A stretch of DNA of 33,284 nt from Gemmatimonadota bacterium (GCA_947462095.1 CANHNQ010000026.1:1-33284), one strand, 5' to 3'. Shown: positions 17,523-27,422, counted from the first letter of the stretch. The notes: generated from the letters alone by a model not told the origin. Numbers and translations: made by a program.

Positions 17523-19814
17523 ATGCCTCTCCCGCTCCCGATGATCGCGCCCCGTGCTCTCGCGTGGGCGGTGCTCGCCACCCTGGTGGCGCTCCCCCTG
17601 CAGCACGTGCGGGCCCAGGCGCCGATGGCTGCCTCCGCACGCGCGCGCCGCGAAGTGGTCGCCGCGAGGACCGGTGGCCCCATCCGCCTCGACGGTGTGC
17701 TCGATGAGCCCGTGTGGCGTACGGCCCAACCGGCAACCGACTTCATCCAGAGCGAGCCGCTCACGGGTCAACCCGCCACGGAGGCCACCGAGGTCTGGGT
17801 GGCATTCGATGACGGCAATCTCTATGTCGCCGCGAAGATGCACGACTCGCACCCCGGGGCGCTGCTGGTCACGGACATCAAGAAGGATTTCAAGGAAGAC
17901 GACCAGGACGACTTCGAGCTGCTGCTCGATACGTTTGGCGATCGGCGCAACGGCTACGTGTTCAGCACCAACGTGGAGGGGGCGCGCCACGACCGCCAAG
18001 TCGCGCTCGAAGGGCGCGAGGTCAATCAGAGTTGGGACGCGGTGTGGGAGGTGCGTACGCGCCGCTACGAAGGGGGCTGGATCGCCGAACTGCGCATTCC
18101 GTTCCGCGCGCTTCGGTTCGACAAGGCCGGTGCGACTGCGTGGGGCATCAACTTCTCGCGGCACGTGCGTCGCAAGAATGAAGTGGACTTCTGGTCGCCG
18201 GTGCCACGTGCGTTCAATCTCAATCGCATCTCACTCGCCGGCGATCTCGTCGGGTTGCAAACCGGCAAATCGGGACGGGACCTGCGCGTGAAGCCGTTCG
18301 TGGTGGGGAATACGATTCGTGATCTTGGCACGAAGGCGAAGCCGGCCCCCGCGTATGCGAGTCATGCGGAGGTGGGAGCGGACCTGAAGGCGGCGCTCAC
18401 GCCCGGATTGACGCTCGATGTCACGCTCAATCCCGACTTCGGGCAGGCCGAGGCGGATGAACAGCAGGTGAACCTCACGCAGTTTTCGCAGTTCTTTCCG
18501 GAGAAGCGGGATTTCTTTCTCGAGAACTCCGGCGTGTTCTACGTGGGCGATGCCGCCCGTAACAATCGGGTGAATCCCACGCCGACGCCTGATGAAGACA
18601 ACCTCCTCTTCTTCTCGCGGCGTATCGGGCTCAGCGCCTCCGGATTGCAGATCCCGATCGACGGTGGAGTGCGACTCACCGGCAAGCTCACCGAATCCAC
18701 GCGACTCGGCCTGCTGTCGATCTCCGAGCGCGGTGATGCACTGAACCCGCGGGCCAACTCCAGCGTGTTTCGCTTTCGGCAGAACCTTGGCCGGTCGGGC
18801 GGGGACATCGGGGTCTTTGCCATGCAGCGCGTGAATCTCGGCGGCGCGGACACGGGCGTACAGAACCGTCGCGGCGGGTATGCGAACCGCGTCTACGGTG
18901 TGGACAACAACATCCGGCTGTTTGGCAATCTCGATTGGAATTCGTACGTCGTGAAGACGGAGACGCCCGGGATTACCAAGGGTGACTACGCGTGGCGCAC
19001 CACGCTCAACCGGGAAGGGAACTTCTTCCACGTGAAGGGCGGTGTGATGCAACTGGGGTCGGGATTCCAGAACGATCTCGGGTTCTACCGCCGTACGGAC
19101 ATGCGGAAGTATCTGCTCGATACCGGCCTCCGCCCACGCTCGGCGTGGCTGCGGGCGCATGGGATCCGCGAACTGCATCCGCACGTCACCTGGGACTATC
19201 AGGAGGACTTGCAGGGGCGGATGGTGGCCAAGAAGCTGCACTCGGGCAACTCGTGGTTCTTCAATAACGGTGCGGTGTTCGAAATCGCGGTGAATCCCAC
19301 GTTCAATCGCCTCGATGCGCCGTTCCGCCCCAATCGCGCGATGGCCGCCCCGTTGGCCGCCGGCGGTTATGACTGGACGGAGTGGTCGCTGTACGGCGTC
19401 ACCGACCAGAGTCGGCCGGTGTCCGCGAATGTGCGATACCTGTTCGGTGGGCTGTACAACGGGACGCAGCGCACGGTCAACGGCTCGGTCACGCTGCGCG
19501 CCAATTACAAGCTGCGAGCGACGCTGGGACTGCAGCGAACGGCGGCCACGCTCACCCAGCCGAATCTCGCGTTCGTCAACAACGTGCTCACGGCCCGGGT
19601 GAACTACTCGTTCACGACCAGCATGTTCATCGACGCGCTGTCGCAGTACGACCAAACGACGAAGCAGTTCAATGCCAACGTGCGCTTTAACCTCATTCAC
19701 CATCCATTAAGCGACCTGTTCATCGTGTACAACGACCAGCGGATTCTCACGCCGGAAAGTCCGGTCACGGGGCGCGCGCTGATCGTGAAGTTTACGCAGA
19801 TGCTGGCGTTCTGA
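17523..19814 (+). CDS. DUF5916-type protein: CBM9-like N-terminal domain and outer-membrane barrel
   Basis: Start refined to ATG 17523 (MPLPLPMIAPRALAWAVL). IRLDGVLDEPVWRTAQPATDFIQSEP..., WGINFSRHVRRKNEVDFWSPVPR, NPDFGQAEADEQQVNLTQFSQFFPEKRDFFLENSGVF. Confidence 0.82.
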   Translation: MPLPLPMIAPRALAWAVLATLVALPLQHVRAQAPMAASARARREVVAARTGGPIRLDGVLDEPVWRTAQPATDFIQSEPLTGQPATEATEVWVAFDDGNLYVAAKMHDSHPGALLVTDIKKDFKEDDQDDFELLLDTFGDRRNGYVFSTNVEGARHDRQVALEGREVNQSWDAVWEVRTRRYEGGWIAELRIPFRALRFDKAGATAWGINFSRHVRRKNEVDFWSPVPRAFNLNRISLAGDLVGLQTGKSGRDLRVKPFVVGNTIRDLGTKAKPAPAYASHAEVGADLKAALTPGLTLDVTLNPDFGQAEADEQQVNLTQFSQFFPEKRDFFLENSGVFYVGDAARNNRVNPTPTPDEDNLLFFSRRIGLSASGLQIPIDGGVRLTGKLTESTRLGLLSISERGDALNPRANSSVFRFRQNLGRSGGDIGVFAMQRVNLGGADTGVQNRRGGYANRVYGVDNNIRLFGNLDWNSYVVKTETPGITKGDYAWRTTLNREGNFFHVKGGVMQLGSGFQNDLGFYRRTDMRKYLLDTGLRPRSAWLRAHGIRELHPHVTWDYQEDLQGRMVAKKLHSGNSWFFNNGAVFEIAVNPTFNRLDAPFRPNRAMAAPLAAGGYDWTEWSLYGVTDQSRPVSANVRYLFGGLYNGTQRTVNGSVTLRANYKLRATLGLQRTAATLTQPNLAFVNNVLTARVNYSFTTSMFIDALSQYDQTTKQFNANVRFNLIHHPLSDLFIVYNDQRILTPESPVTGRALIVKFTQMLAF

Positions 19815-19945
19815 GCTGCTGCGCGTACCGGGGGGCGGTGCTGCATGCACGGTTGGGTTGCCGGAACCCTCACTCTGTCCCAGATTCTCGCGTAGCACGT
19901 ACCGGCAGTTCTCGCGCGCCCACGATCGCCACCCGGCCCCTCGCT

Positions 19946-21064
19946 GTGTCATTTCCGCTCCGAACAGTTCTCCCCGCCGCCGCCATCCTGCTCGCCATCG
20001 GCTGCAGCAGTGATCGGACGTCTCCGACCGAAGCGTCGCTGAACGATGCGTTGCCGGCGCCCACCGTGACGGCCAGCAGCGTGCAGAGTGCGCTCGAGGT
20101 GGCGATGTCGCTCCCCGCCGACCTGCGCGGCAATGCGCCCGTGATCGCCCACGTGACGGTGTCGAACCGGTCGCGCGCCACGGTCGTCGTGCCGGACTGG
20201 CAGCTCCCTTCCGAGGAGATGGAAACGGCGCAGTTCGTGGTACGGCGCGACGGTCGGACCGTGTCGTTTGCCGAACCGCACATCAAGCGTGGTGCTTCGC
20301 AGGCCGTACCGATGATCCGCCTGGCGCCGGGCGTGGCGCTCAGCTACGACATCGAGCTCTCGCGCGCCTATGACTTTTCGCAGAACGGCGGCTATACGAT
20401 TGAATTCGTGAGCCGCGGCGCGAACGCCGGGCAGGCGCCCCTGCGTTCGACGGTGCAGGAGGTCCGGCTGGACGGACGCGGGGCCTCGCTGACGTCCGTG
20501 GGCCCGTCCGCCTTCGTTGGTCCGAACAGTGCGGCGTCGATCACGGCGCTTGCCTCGCTGCTCACCTACACGAAGTGCTCCTCGACCCAGCAGACGCAGG
20601 TCGCCACCGCGGTGGCGTCGGCGGCCACCTACGCGACGGCGGCCAAGAGCTACATGGCGGCCAACGTGCTGGGACAGCGCTACACGAAGTGGTTTGGGAC
20701 GGTCAGCGCTGCGAACGCGAACACGGTGAAGGCGCACTACGTGGCGATCGACGACGCCTTCGCGACCAAGCCGATCACGGTGGACTGCTCGTGCAGGAAG
20801 AACTACTACGCGTACGTCTATGCCAGTCAGCCGTATAAGATCTACGTGTGTAACGCGTTTTGGAGCGCCAAGAACGTCGGCACTGACTCCCGTGCCGGGA
20901 CGCTGATTCACGAGATGAGCCACTTTACCGTGGTCGCCGGTACCAGCGACTGGGCCTACGGGCAGTCGGCAGCGGCGAGCCTCGCTCTGAGCAACATCGC
21001 GAAGGCGATCAGCAACGCCGACAGTCATGAATATTTCGCCGAGAACACGCCACTACTGCCGTGA
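19946..21064 (+). CDS. M35-family (peptidyl-Lys/deuterolysin-like) metalloendopeptidase, predicted lipoprotein
   Basis: Candidate GTG start at 19946 (VSFPLRTVLPAAAILLAIGC lipobox; the ORF track opens at 19838). Aspzincin motifs HEMSH and GTSDWAYGQ, C-terminal DSHEYFAENTP. Confidence 0.85.
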   Translation: MSFPLRTVLPAAAILLAIGCSSDRTSPTEASLNDALPAPTVTASSVQSALEVAMSLPADLRGNAPVIAHVTVSNRSRATVVVPDWQLPSEEMETAQFVVRRDGRTVSFAEPHIKRGASQAVPMIRLAPGVALSYDIELSRAYDFSQNGGYTIEFVSRGANAGQAPLRSTVQEVRLDGRGASLTSVGPSAFVGPNSAASITALASLLTYTKCSSTQQTQVATAVASAATYATAAKSYMAANVLGQRYTKWFGTVSAANANTVKAHYVAIDDAFATKPITVDCSCRKNYYAYVYASQPYKIYVCNAFWSAKNVGTDSRAGTLIHEMSHFTVVAGTSDWAYGQSAAASLALSNIAKAISNADSHEYFAENTPLLP

Positions 21065-21599
21065 CCTCGTCGCGCGGCAGTACCGACGACGCGTTGCCCG
21101 GCTCGCGGTACTGCTCGTGACGGTGTCCTCCGGGGCTGGGGCCATTCCCGCCCCTCCCTCGGTCGCGTGTGAACTCCGTGTGATGCCGAGCGCCGTAACC
21201 GGTGCACCCGTACTGCTCACCATGCGTCTGCGCAACACGGGCACGTCGGTGCTGCACCTGCTCACCTGGGGCACGCCGTTCGAAGACGCGTGGTTTCAGC
21301 CCTTCGTGGTGCTTCGGCAGGGGGGGCGCACGTTGCCCTTCGGCGGAGCCTCGGTGAAGCGCGGGGAGCCGGCGGCCGATGAGTATCTGCGATTCTCCGC
21401 GGGGCAGACGCGGCAGGCAAGTCTCGATCTCGCGGATGTGTTCGACCTGTCGGCGCCTGGGCGCTACGACGTGGAGCCACGGGTGGTGCTGCATGATGTC
21501 GTGGCCGCGCCCGGCCGTCCGCCGCGCCCACGTGCGCACCATCGTGCGCTCGAACTGGCATGCAGGCGCGTGTCTTTCGAGATCACACGGGCGCGCTAG
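21027..21599 (+). CDS. Secreted stand-alone protein homologous to the N-terminal domain of the adjacent M35 protease
   Basis: Signal peptide-like N-terminus; VTGAPVLLTMRLRNTGTSVLHLLTWGTPFEDAWFQPFVVLRQGGRTLPFGGASVKRGEP...DVFDLSAPGRYDVEP aligns by eye with the upstream N-terminal domain (FVVRRDGRTVSFAEPHIKRG...YDFSQNGGYTIEF). 38-nt overlap with the M35 gene. Confidence 0.75.
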   Translation: MNISPRTRHYCRDLVARQYRRRVARLAVLLVTVSSGAGAIPAPPSVACELRVMPSAVTGAPVLLTMRLRNTGTSVLHLLTWGTPFEDAWFQPFVVLRQGGRTLPFGGASVKRGEPAADEYLRFSAGQTRQASLDLADVFDLSAPGRYDVEPRVVLHDVVAAPGRPPRPRAHHRALELACRRVSFEITRAR

Positions 21600-22165
21600 T
21601 GGTGGCTGCTGCGGTTCCGATTTTCCAGGATCTGCGGCGTTCGCGGCGCGAGCCGGTGCAGTGCGCACTGGCCCAGTATGCGACGGGCGCTGAACTCACC
21701 GCTGCTGAACGCCCGCAGGAACCGTTGCTGCGCCGCCGGTTCCCAGAGCGCGATCATCGGCTCGATCACGGCCGTCTCGGCATTGAGATAGGCGATCGCC
21801 TCGTGCTCGGCGCCGCGGGCCGCCACCAGACACCGCAGATCCTGCGCTTCGAGATTGGGGTAGTCACAGCCGATCACGAGCCACGCGCTGCTGCCGCCGC
21901 GGGAAAACGCGGCGTGTAATCCGCTGGCTGGACCGTGCCCCGGCACGGTATCCAGAATGGCGCGGTCGCCAAGCTCCCAGTCGACAGCCTGCGTGGCACT
22001 GCATGACCAGAACGGCTCGGCGCCGCATTCCCGCAGCCGTTCCGCCGCGATCCGCCACTGCGGCGCGCTGTGATACGCGATGGCGGCCTTGTCGCGCCCC
22101 ATCCGCGAACTCGCCCCGCCGGTGAGCACCAGCCCCTGGAGCGGGGGCAGCGCGCTCTCAGGCAT
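21596..22165 (-). CDS. mobA: Molybdenum cofactor guanylyltransferase
   Basis: LVLTGGASSRMGRDKAAIAY, DTVPGHGPASGLHAAF, WLVIGCDYPNL. Start refined to ATG 22165-22163, overlapping the stop of the oxidoreductase gene. Confidence 0.85.
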   Translation of the reverse strand: MPESALPPLQGLVLTGGASSRMGRDKAAIAYHSAPQWRIAAERLRECGAEPFWSCSATQAVDWELGDRAILDTVPGHGPASGLHAAFSRGGSSAWLVIGCDYPNLEAQDLRCLVAARGAEHEAIAYLNAETAVIEPMIALWEPAAQQRFLRAFSSGEFSARRILGQCALHRLAPRTPQILENRNRSSHH

Positions 22166-24458
22166 CTGCCGTCGAACGCGTCGCTGCACGCGCGAGGGAG
22201 ATGATCACCGACTTCGACGTGGGCGTCCGGCTGCCGGCCGCCACGCTGTCGATCGGTACGAGCACATTCGTCTCGGGGAAATAGGTGGCGGCACAACCGC
22301 GGGGAATCGCATACGTCACGATCCGGAAGTTCCGGGCGCATCGCTGCACGCCACGGAAGTGACTCACCAGATCCACGGCGTCACCATCGGCAAATCCCTG
22401 CGCTGCGATGTCGTCGGCGTTGAGCAGCACCACGCGGCGGCCGTTGCTGATACCGCGATAGCGGTCGTCGAGGCCATAAATGGTGGTGTTGAACTGATCG
22501 TGCGAGCGAATGGTCATCATCACCAGCTGACCGGGCGCGATCTCCACGCGCGGAATCGCATGCACCGTGAACTGCGCCCGGCCGCTCGCCGTGGCAAACT
22601 CGCGACGGTCACGCACCGCATGCGGCAGGGCGAAGCCGCCCGGTTCGCGCACGCGCGCATTCATGTTGTCGAAGCCGGGAATCACGCGCGCGATCCGGTC
22701 GCGAATCGTGTCGTAGTCGGCCACGAAACCGCTCCAGTCCACGCCAAGCGTGGTTTGCGCGATGCCGGCGACGATCGCCGGTTCGCTGCGCAAGTGATCG
22801 GACGCCGGCGCCAGATGCCCATGCGAGCCGTGCACGATCCCCATGGAGTCTTCCACGGTGATCACCTGCGCGCCTCCCTGTTGCAGGTCGCGTTCGGTGC
22901 GGCCAAGGCAGGGGAGGATCAGCGCGTGCTCGCCGGTGATGAGATGCGAGCGATTCAGTTTCGTCGACACCTGCACGGTGAGTCGGCACTGCCGAAGCGC
23001 CTGCGCCGTGTACGCGGTGTCGGGCGTCGCGGACAGGAAGTTGCCGCCCAACGCCACGAACACGTGCGCGCGCTGTTCGTGCATCGCTTCGATGGCATGG
23101 ACCACGTCGAAGCCATGCTCGGCCGGCGGCACAAAGTCGAACTCCGTACCCAGACGGCTCAGGAACTGCTGCGTGGGACGCTCCCAGATGCCCATGGTGC
23201 GATCACCCTGCACGTTGCTGTGTCCGCGCACGGGGCAGGCGCCGGCGCCCGGGCGTCCCACGTGACCGCCCAGCAGCAGGAGATTCACGATCTCCTTGAT
23301 GTTCGCCACCGCATTCTCATGCTGCGTGACACCCATGGCCCAGCAGCAGATCATGGCCTTCGACGACGCGATCACCGCGGCCAAGGCACGAATGCGCGCT
23401 TCCTCGATGCCGGCGCTCTCGGTGATGGCATCCCAGGACTCGGCCGCCAGATCGTTGCAGTACGCGTCGAACCCGTCGGTGTAGTCGCGGATGAAGGCGT
23501 GGTCGATGCACGCCGGATGCGATTCGATGATCGCCTTCTGGATGCCCTTCAGCAGCGCCACGTCGCCGTTGATGCGCACGGGCAGGAAGTCGGTGGCGAG
23601 CGCCGTACCGGCACCCAGCACACCAGAGACCTCCTGCGGATGCTTGAATCGCTTGAGCCCTGACTCTTCGAGCGGATTGATACTCACGATGCGACAGCCG
23701 CGCCGGGCGGCGCGTTGCAGCGTCGAGAGCATGCGCGGATGGTTCGTGCCGGGGTTCTGCCCGATCACGAGGATGCAGTCCGCGACCTCAAAGTCGGCCA
23801 GCGACACCGTGCCTTTGCCGGTGCCCAGCGTTTCGAGCATCCCCACGCCGCTCGACTCGTGGCACATGTTCGAGCAGTCGGGGAGGTTGTTGGTGCCGAA
23901 CTGCCGCACGAACAGCTGGTAGAGAAACGCGGCTTCGTTGCTCGTGCGTCCCGACGTGTAGAACACGGCCTCGTTGGGTGAGCCCAGCGCACGCAGTTCG
24001 CGTCCGATGACATCGAACGCCGCATCCCAGCTGATGGGCTCGTAGTGGGTCGCGCCCTTAGGCAGGTACATCGGCTCGGTCAGGCGGCCACGCTTGCCCA
24101 GCCAGTAATCACTCTGTTCGGCCAGCTCCGCCACTGCGTGTTCCGCGAAGAACGCCCGGGTCACACGCTCCCGTGTGGCTTCTTCGGCCACGGCCTTCGC
24201 GCCATTCTCGCAGAACTCGAAGCGGGAGCGTTCGCCGTCAGGATCCGGCCACGCGCATCCCGGGCAGTCGTAGCCCGCTTCCTGATTCAGGTCGAGGAGC
24301 GACGACACGGTGCGCGACACACCCATCTGCTTGATGGCCATGGTGAGCGCGACCGTGACGGCCGGCAGCCCACCGGATGACTCGGACGGACGGCCTACGC
24401 GCACGGCCGGGTCGAGCACCTCGGGGCTGAGGAACGACGGGTTGCCGTGGTCGCTCAT
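22158..24458 (-). CDS. FdhF/YdeP-family molybdopterin oxidoreductase
   Basis: AGYDCPGCAWPDP, FYTSGRTSNEAAFLYQLFVRQFGTNNLPDCSNMCHESSGVG, CPVRGHSNVQGDRTMGI. Start refined to ATG 24458-24456 (MSDHGNPSFLSPEVLDP), ATGA overlap with fdhD. Confidence 0.9.
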   Translation of the reverse strand: MSDHGNPSFLSPEVLDPAVRVGRPSESSGGLPAVTVALTMAIKQMGVSRTVSSLLDLNQEAGYDCPGCAWPDPDGERSRFEFCENGAKAVAEEATRERVTRAFFAEHAVAELAEQSDYWLGKRGRLTEPMYLPKGATHYEPISWDAAFDVIGRELRALGSPNEAVFYTSGRTSNEAAFLYQLFVRQFGTNNLPDCSNMCHESSGVGMLETLGTGKGTVSLADFEVADCILVIGQNPGTNHPRMLSTLQRAARRGCRIVSINPLEESGLKRFKHPQEVSGVLGAGTALATDFLPVRINGDVALLKGIQKAIIESHPACIDHAFIRDYTDGFDAYCNDLAAESWDAITESAGIEEARIRALAAVIASSKAMICCWAMGVTQHENAVANIKEIVNLLLLGGHVGRPGAGACPVRGHSNVQGDRTMGIWERPTQQFLSRLGTEFDFVPPAEHGFDVVHAIEAMHEQRAHVFVALGGNFLSATPDTAYTAQALRQCRLTVQVSTKLNRSHLITGEHALILPCLGRTERDLQQGGAQVITVEDSMGIVHGSHGHLAPASDHLRSEPAIVAGIAQTTLGVDWSGFVADYDTIRDRIARVIPGFDNMNARVREPGGFALPHAVRDRREFATASGRAQFTVHAIPRVEIAPGQLVMMTIRSHDQFNTTIYGLDDRYRGISNGRRVVLLNADDIAAQGFADGDAVDLVSHFRGVQRCARNFRIVTYAIPRGCAATYFPETNVLVPIDSVAAGSRTPTSKSVIISLARAATRSTADA

Positions 24459-25282
24459 GGGGGACCTCCGCGAAGACGCCACGCGCCACTGTACACGTTG
24501 AATCGTTCACCGCGCACGAAGCCCAGCAGCGTGAGGTCGAATCGCTGCGCGAGCTCCACGGCCAGGCTGGACGGCGCCCCGACGGCGGCGATCATGGGGA
24601 TGCCGGCGGCGAGCGCCTTCTGCACGAGCTCGAAGCTGGCGCGTCCGCTCAGGAAGAGCAGGGTCCGGCCCAGCGGCGTGCGTCCCTGCAGAAACTGCGC
24701 GCCGAGCAGCTTGTCGACGGCGTTGTGCCGACCGACGTCTTCGCGAATGTCCACGATCGTCCCCTCTGCATCGAAGAGCGCGGCGGCGTGCAGACCGCCG
24801 GTCTGATCGAAGACCGCCTGCCGCGCACGCAATCGATCGGACAAGAGCGGCAGCGTGTCCACGGCGAAGGAGAACACGTCCCGCGCGATGCGCTGCAGTC
24901 CTGGCACTTCCAGCGCGTCGAGCGACGACTTCCCGCATACCCCGCAGCTGGAGGTGGCGTAGAAGTGCCGCTCCATGGAGGGCCACGGGACCCGCGTCTG
25001 ATCCGCGAGGTGCACCGTGACCACGTGGTCGCCGTCCTGCGTGATCGACGCGATCTCGTGCGCGGCGTGCACCAGCCCTTCGGTGAGCAGGAACCCGGCG
25101 GCGAGTTCGCGATCGTGCCCCGGCGTGCGCATGGTGATCGACAAGCTGCGGGTGCCGCGCGCGGCGCCGTCGGTCGCATCGAGCCGGATCTCGAGCGGCT
25201 CCTCGAGCGCGACATCATCGCGCGTTTCACGCGACGTCGCGCCGTCGAATCGGGTGATCGTGATGGCGCGGCTCTGCGGCAT
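24455..25282 (-). CDS. fdhD: Formate dehydrogenase accessory sulfurtransferase FdhD
   Basis: FYATSSCGVCGKSSLDAL, AAGFLLTEGLV, DVGRHNAVDKLLGAQ, LFLSGRASFELVQKALAAGIPMIAAVGAPSSLAVELA. Confidence 0.93.
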   Translation of the reverse strand: MPQSRAITITRFDGATSRETRDDVALEEPLEIRLDATDGAARGTRSLSITMRTPGHDRELAAGFLLTEGLVHAAHEIASITQDGDHVVTVHLADQTRVPWPSMERHFYATSSCGVCGKSSLDALEVPGLQRIARDVFSFAVDTLPLLSDRLRARQAVFDQTGGLHAAALFDAEGTIVDIREDVGRHNAVDKLLGAQFLQGRTPLGRTLLFLSGRASFELVQKALAAGIPMIAAVGAPSSLAVELAQRFDLTLLGFVRGERFNVYSGAWRLRGGPP

Positions 25283-25292
25283 CAGGGAACTC

Positions 25293-26036
25293 CTACTTCA
25301 GCTCGCGGATCTTGATGTTCCGCATCGACAGCTCGCCGTTGTGATCGCCTTGAATGGCGATGAACCCCTTCTTCGCCATGCCGAAATCGGCGAACGGCGC
25401 AAACTTGAGCGGCTTCTTGGCGGGATCCTTCGGATCGCCACGCAGCTTGAGCAGCCACTCCGGCGACCACAGCTCGTACTGTGCGATGAGCTGCCCGTTC
25501 AGCCAATGCTCCACGTGCGGGCCCTTGAGCACCAGACGCGTGGTGTTCCACTCGCCGGCGCGATGCACGACGCCACGCTTTGACGGATAGAAGCCGTACA
25601 CCGCCGCCACCGAGGTGAGAGGGTTGCGGCTGTCCGGCGTGAGCGAGTCTTCCGCCAGCTGATATTCCGGGGCGCTCCAGTACACCTTCGTTTCCTTCTC
25701 GGTCGCGCGATAGAAGATGCCGGCGTTACCGCCCAGCTGGATCTTCCAGTCGAGCATGAGCTCGAAATCGCCGTACTGCTCGCGCGTCACGATGTCGTTG
25801 GTGGTCTTCACCTTGGTCATCGTCCCATTCACCGCCATCCACTCCGGTGGCAGATCCGCCTGCTGGTATCCGCGCCAGGCCGCCAGCGACGTGCCGTCGA
25901 AGAGCAGCCGCCATCCGGCCTGCTTCTCAGCCGCCGAGAGCGTGTTGGCCGGCGCCGTTGGCGGCACGGACTGCGCGAGCGAGACAGTGCTCGTGAACAT
26001 CACGAGCGCGGCAAGAGAGAGCAGGCGACGGGTCAT
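25293..26036 (-). CDS. DUF1080 (3-keto-disaccharide hydrolase-like) secreted protein
   Basis: Signal peptide; WRLLFDGTSLAAWRGYQ..., GDFELMLDWKIQLGGNAGIFYRATE..., NTTRLVLKGPHVEHWLNGQLIAQYE, GFIAIQGDHNGELSMRNIKIREL. Confidence 0.9.
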   Translation of the reverse strand: MTRRLLSLAALVMFTSTVSLAQSVPPTAPANTLSAAEKQAGWRLLFDGTSLAAWRGYQQADLPPEWMAVNGTMTKVKTTNDIVTREQYGDFELMLDWKIQLGGNAGIFYRATEKETKVYWSAPEYQLAEDSLTPDSRNPLTSVAAVYGFYPSKRGVVHRAGEWNTTRLVLKGPHVEHWLNGQLIAQYELWSPEWLLKLRGDPKDPAKKPLKFAPFADFGMAKKGFIAIQGDHNGELSMRNIKIRELK

Positions 26037-26096
26037 GGCTGGCCGACAGTGCGATGAAAGGGCGGGAACGGTATGTAAAGATTGGGGCGCCGGCGG

Positions 26097-27338
26097 CTAT
26101 TGCACCAGCCATCGCTTCGCGCGATGCGCCACGAGTACCGTGGCCGCGAGGTTGCCCGTGACATTCAGGATGGTCGCGATCGTATCGGGGATCGCATCGA
26201 CGGCGATCAGGATGCCCACGCCTTCCACGGGTAGCCCGACGGCCACCAGCAACGGCGTGAGCATGATAAATCCGCCGCGCGGGATCCCCGGTGCGGCGAA
26301 GCCCAGAAACACCGAGGCCAGCGCGATCGTGAACAGCTCGGTCGCGTGCAGCGGCACGTGGTAGAACCAGGCGATGAACACGGCGCCGGCGGTCCATGTG
26401 GTCGGCGCCGCGAGTTTGAACATCGCCGCACCAAGCGGCAACATGAAACCGGTCACCTTGGTGGGCAGCTCGAGCGTCTGTTCCGCCGCCACGACCAGCG
26501 AGGGCAGTGCGGCGATCGACGAGCTCGAGCTGAAAGCAATCAGCTGTGCTGGGAGGGCCGCCCTCGCGAAGCGCGCCATCGACACGCCGCCGAAGATCGC
26601 GACCGTGGGATAGAGCAGCGCAACGACCAGGAGACCGACGAGCACGGATGCCGCGATGTAGAAGCCGATCGCGCCGGCCAGCGACGCGCCGGCATGGGCG
26701 GCCAGCGGCAGCACCATCGCAAACACACCCAGCGGTGCCAGCCAGATCACGCCGCGCACCAGTGTCATCATCGCGTCGCCAAGGGCGCGAAAGAACGCGA
26801 CCAACGTGGTCCGCGTCTCGGGCGCACTACGGGCAACGGCGATGGCAAAGAGCAGCACGAACAGAATGAACGGGACCATCGCCCCGTTGGCCGCCGCACT
26901 CACCGGATTGCCGGGAAGCAGCGAGGTCAGCCACGACGCAACGGTCGGCGTCTGTCCGCTGTTCACCACCTCGCTCGCGGCCTCGGCGGCGCCGGCGGGA
27001 AGCGCAGGGCGCGCGCCGGCCGGCATGAGCCCGAACAGCATCGGCGTGGCCGGAATGACGATGGCGGCCGCACCAATCAGCAGCGAGAGAAACACGGCCA
27101 ACGCGCTCGCCCCCATCCGGCCGATGTCCCGCACGTCGGAGGCCGACGCCACCCCGGTCACGATCAGGGCCACGAGCAGCGGGATCACCGTCATGCGAAT
27201 GGCGGTCACCCACAGCATACCCACCGGGGCCAGCGCGTCGGCCACCCGCAGCGCCTGCGTATTCCCCGACGAGGCGATTGCGGCCCCGATCAGGACGGCG
27301 GAACCGAGAGCGATCAGGACACGTGAGCCGTCTTTCAT
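26097..27338 (-). CDS. Dicarboxylate/amino acid:cation symporter (DAACS)
   Basis: WVTAIRMTVIPLLVALIVTGVAS, FSSSSSIAALPSLVVAAE, GFMLPLGAAMFKLAAPTTW, multiple hydrophobic segments. Confidence 0.88.
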   Translation of the reverse strand: MKDGSRVLIALGSAVLIGAAIASSGNTQALRVADALAPVGMLWVTAIRMTVIPLLVALIVTGVASASDVRDIGRMGASALAVFLSLLIGAAAIVIPATPMLFGLMPAGARPALPAGAAEAASEVVNSGQTPTVASWLTSLLPGNPVSAAANGAMVPFILFVLLFAIAVARSAPETRTTLVAFFRALGDAMMTLVRGVIWLAPLGVFAMVLPLAAHAGASLAGAIGFYIAASVLVGLLVVALLYPTVAIFGGVSMARFARAALPAQLIAFSSSSSIAALPSLVVAAEQTLELPTKVTGFMLPLGAAMFKLAAPTTWTAGAVFIAWFYHVPLHATELFTIALASVFLGFAAPGIPRGGFIMLTPLLVAVGLPVEGVGILIAVDAIPDTIATILNVTGNLAATVLVAHRAKRWLVQ

Positions 27339-27360
27339 AGCGTGAGTGCTGAGAGGGAGG

Positions 27361-27373
27361 GGGAGTCACTCCC
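27361..27373. promoter_or_regulatory. 13-bp perfect palindrome (GGGAGTCACTCCC) upstream of the DAACS gene; possible operator
   Basis: Exact inverted repeat GGGAGT-C-ACTCCC beginning 23 bp upstream of the symporter start codon. Confidence 0.25.
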
Positions 27374-27422
27374 GATACAAGCGTACGGCGCCGCGTCGCG
27401 CTAGAGCGTCGCCGCCACCGTG

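Noticed and set aside
18231-19703. 490-aa minus-strand ORF
   Set aside because: Shadow of the DUF5916-type gene.
22080-23663. 527-aa plus-strand ORF opposite mobA/oxidoreductase
   Set aside because: Antisense to well-supported genes; low-information His/Arg-rich translation.
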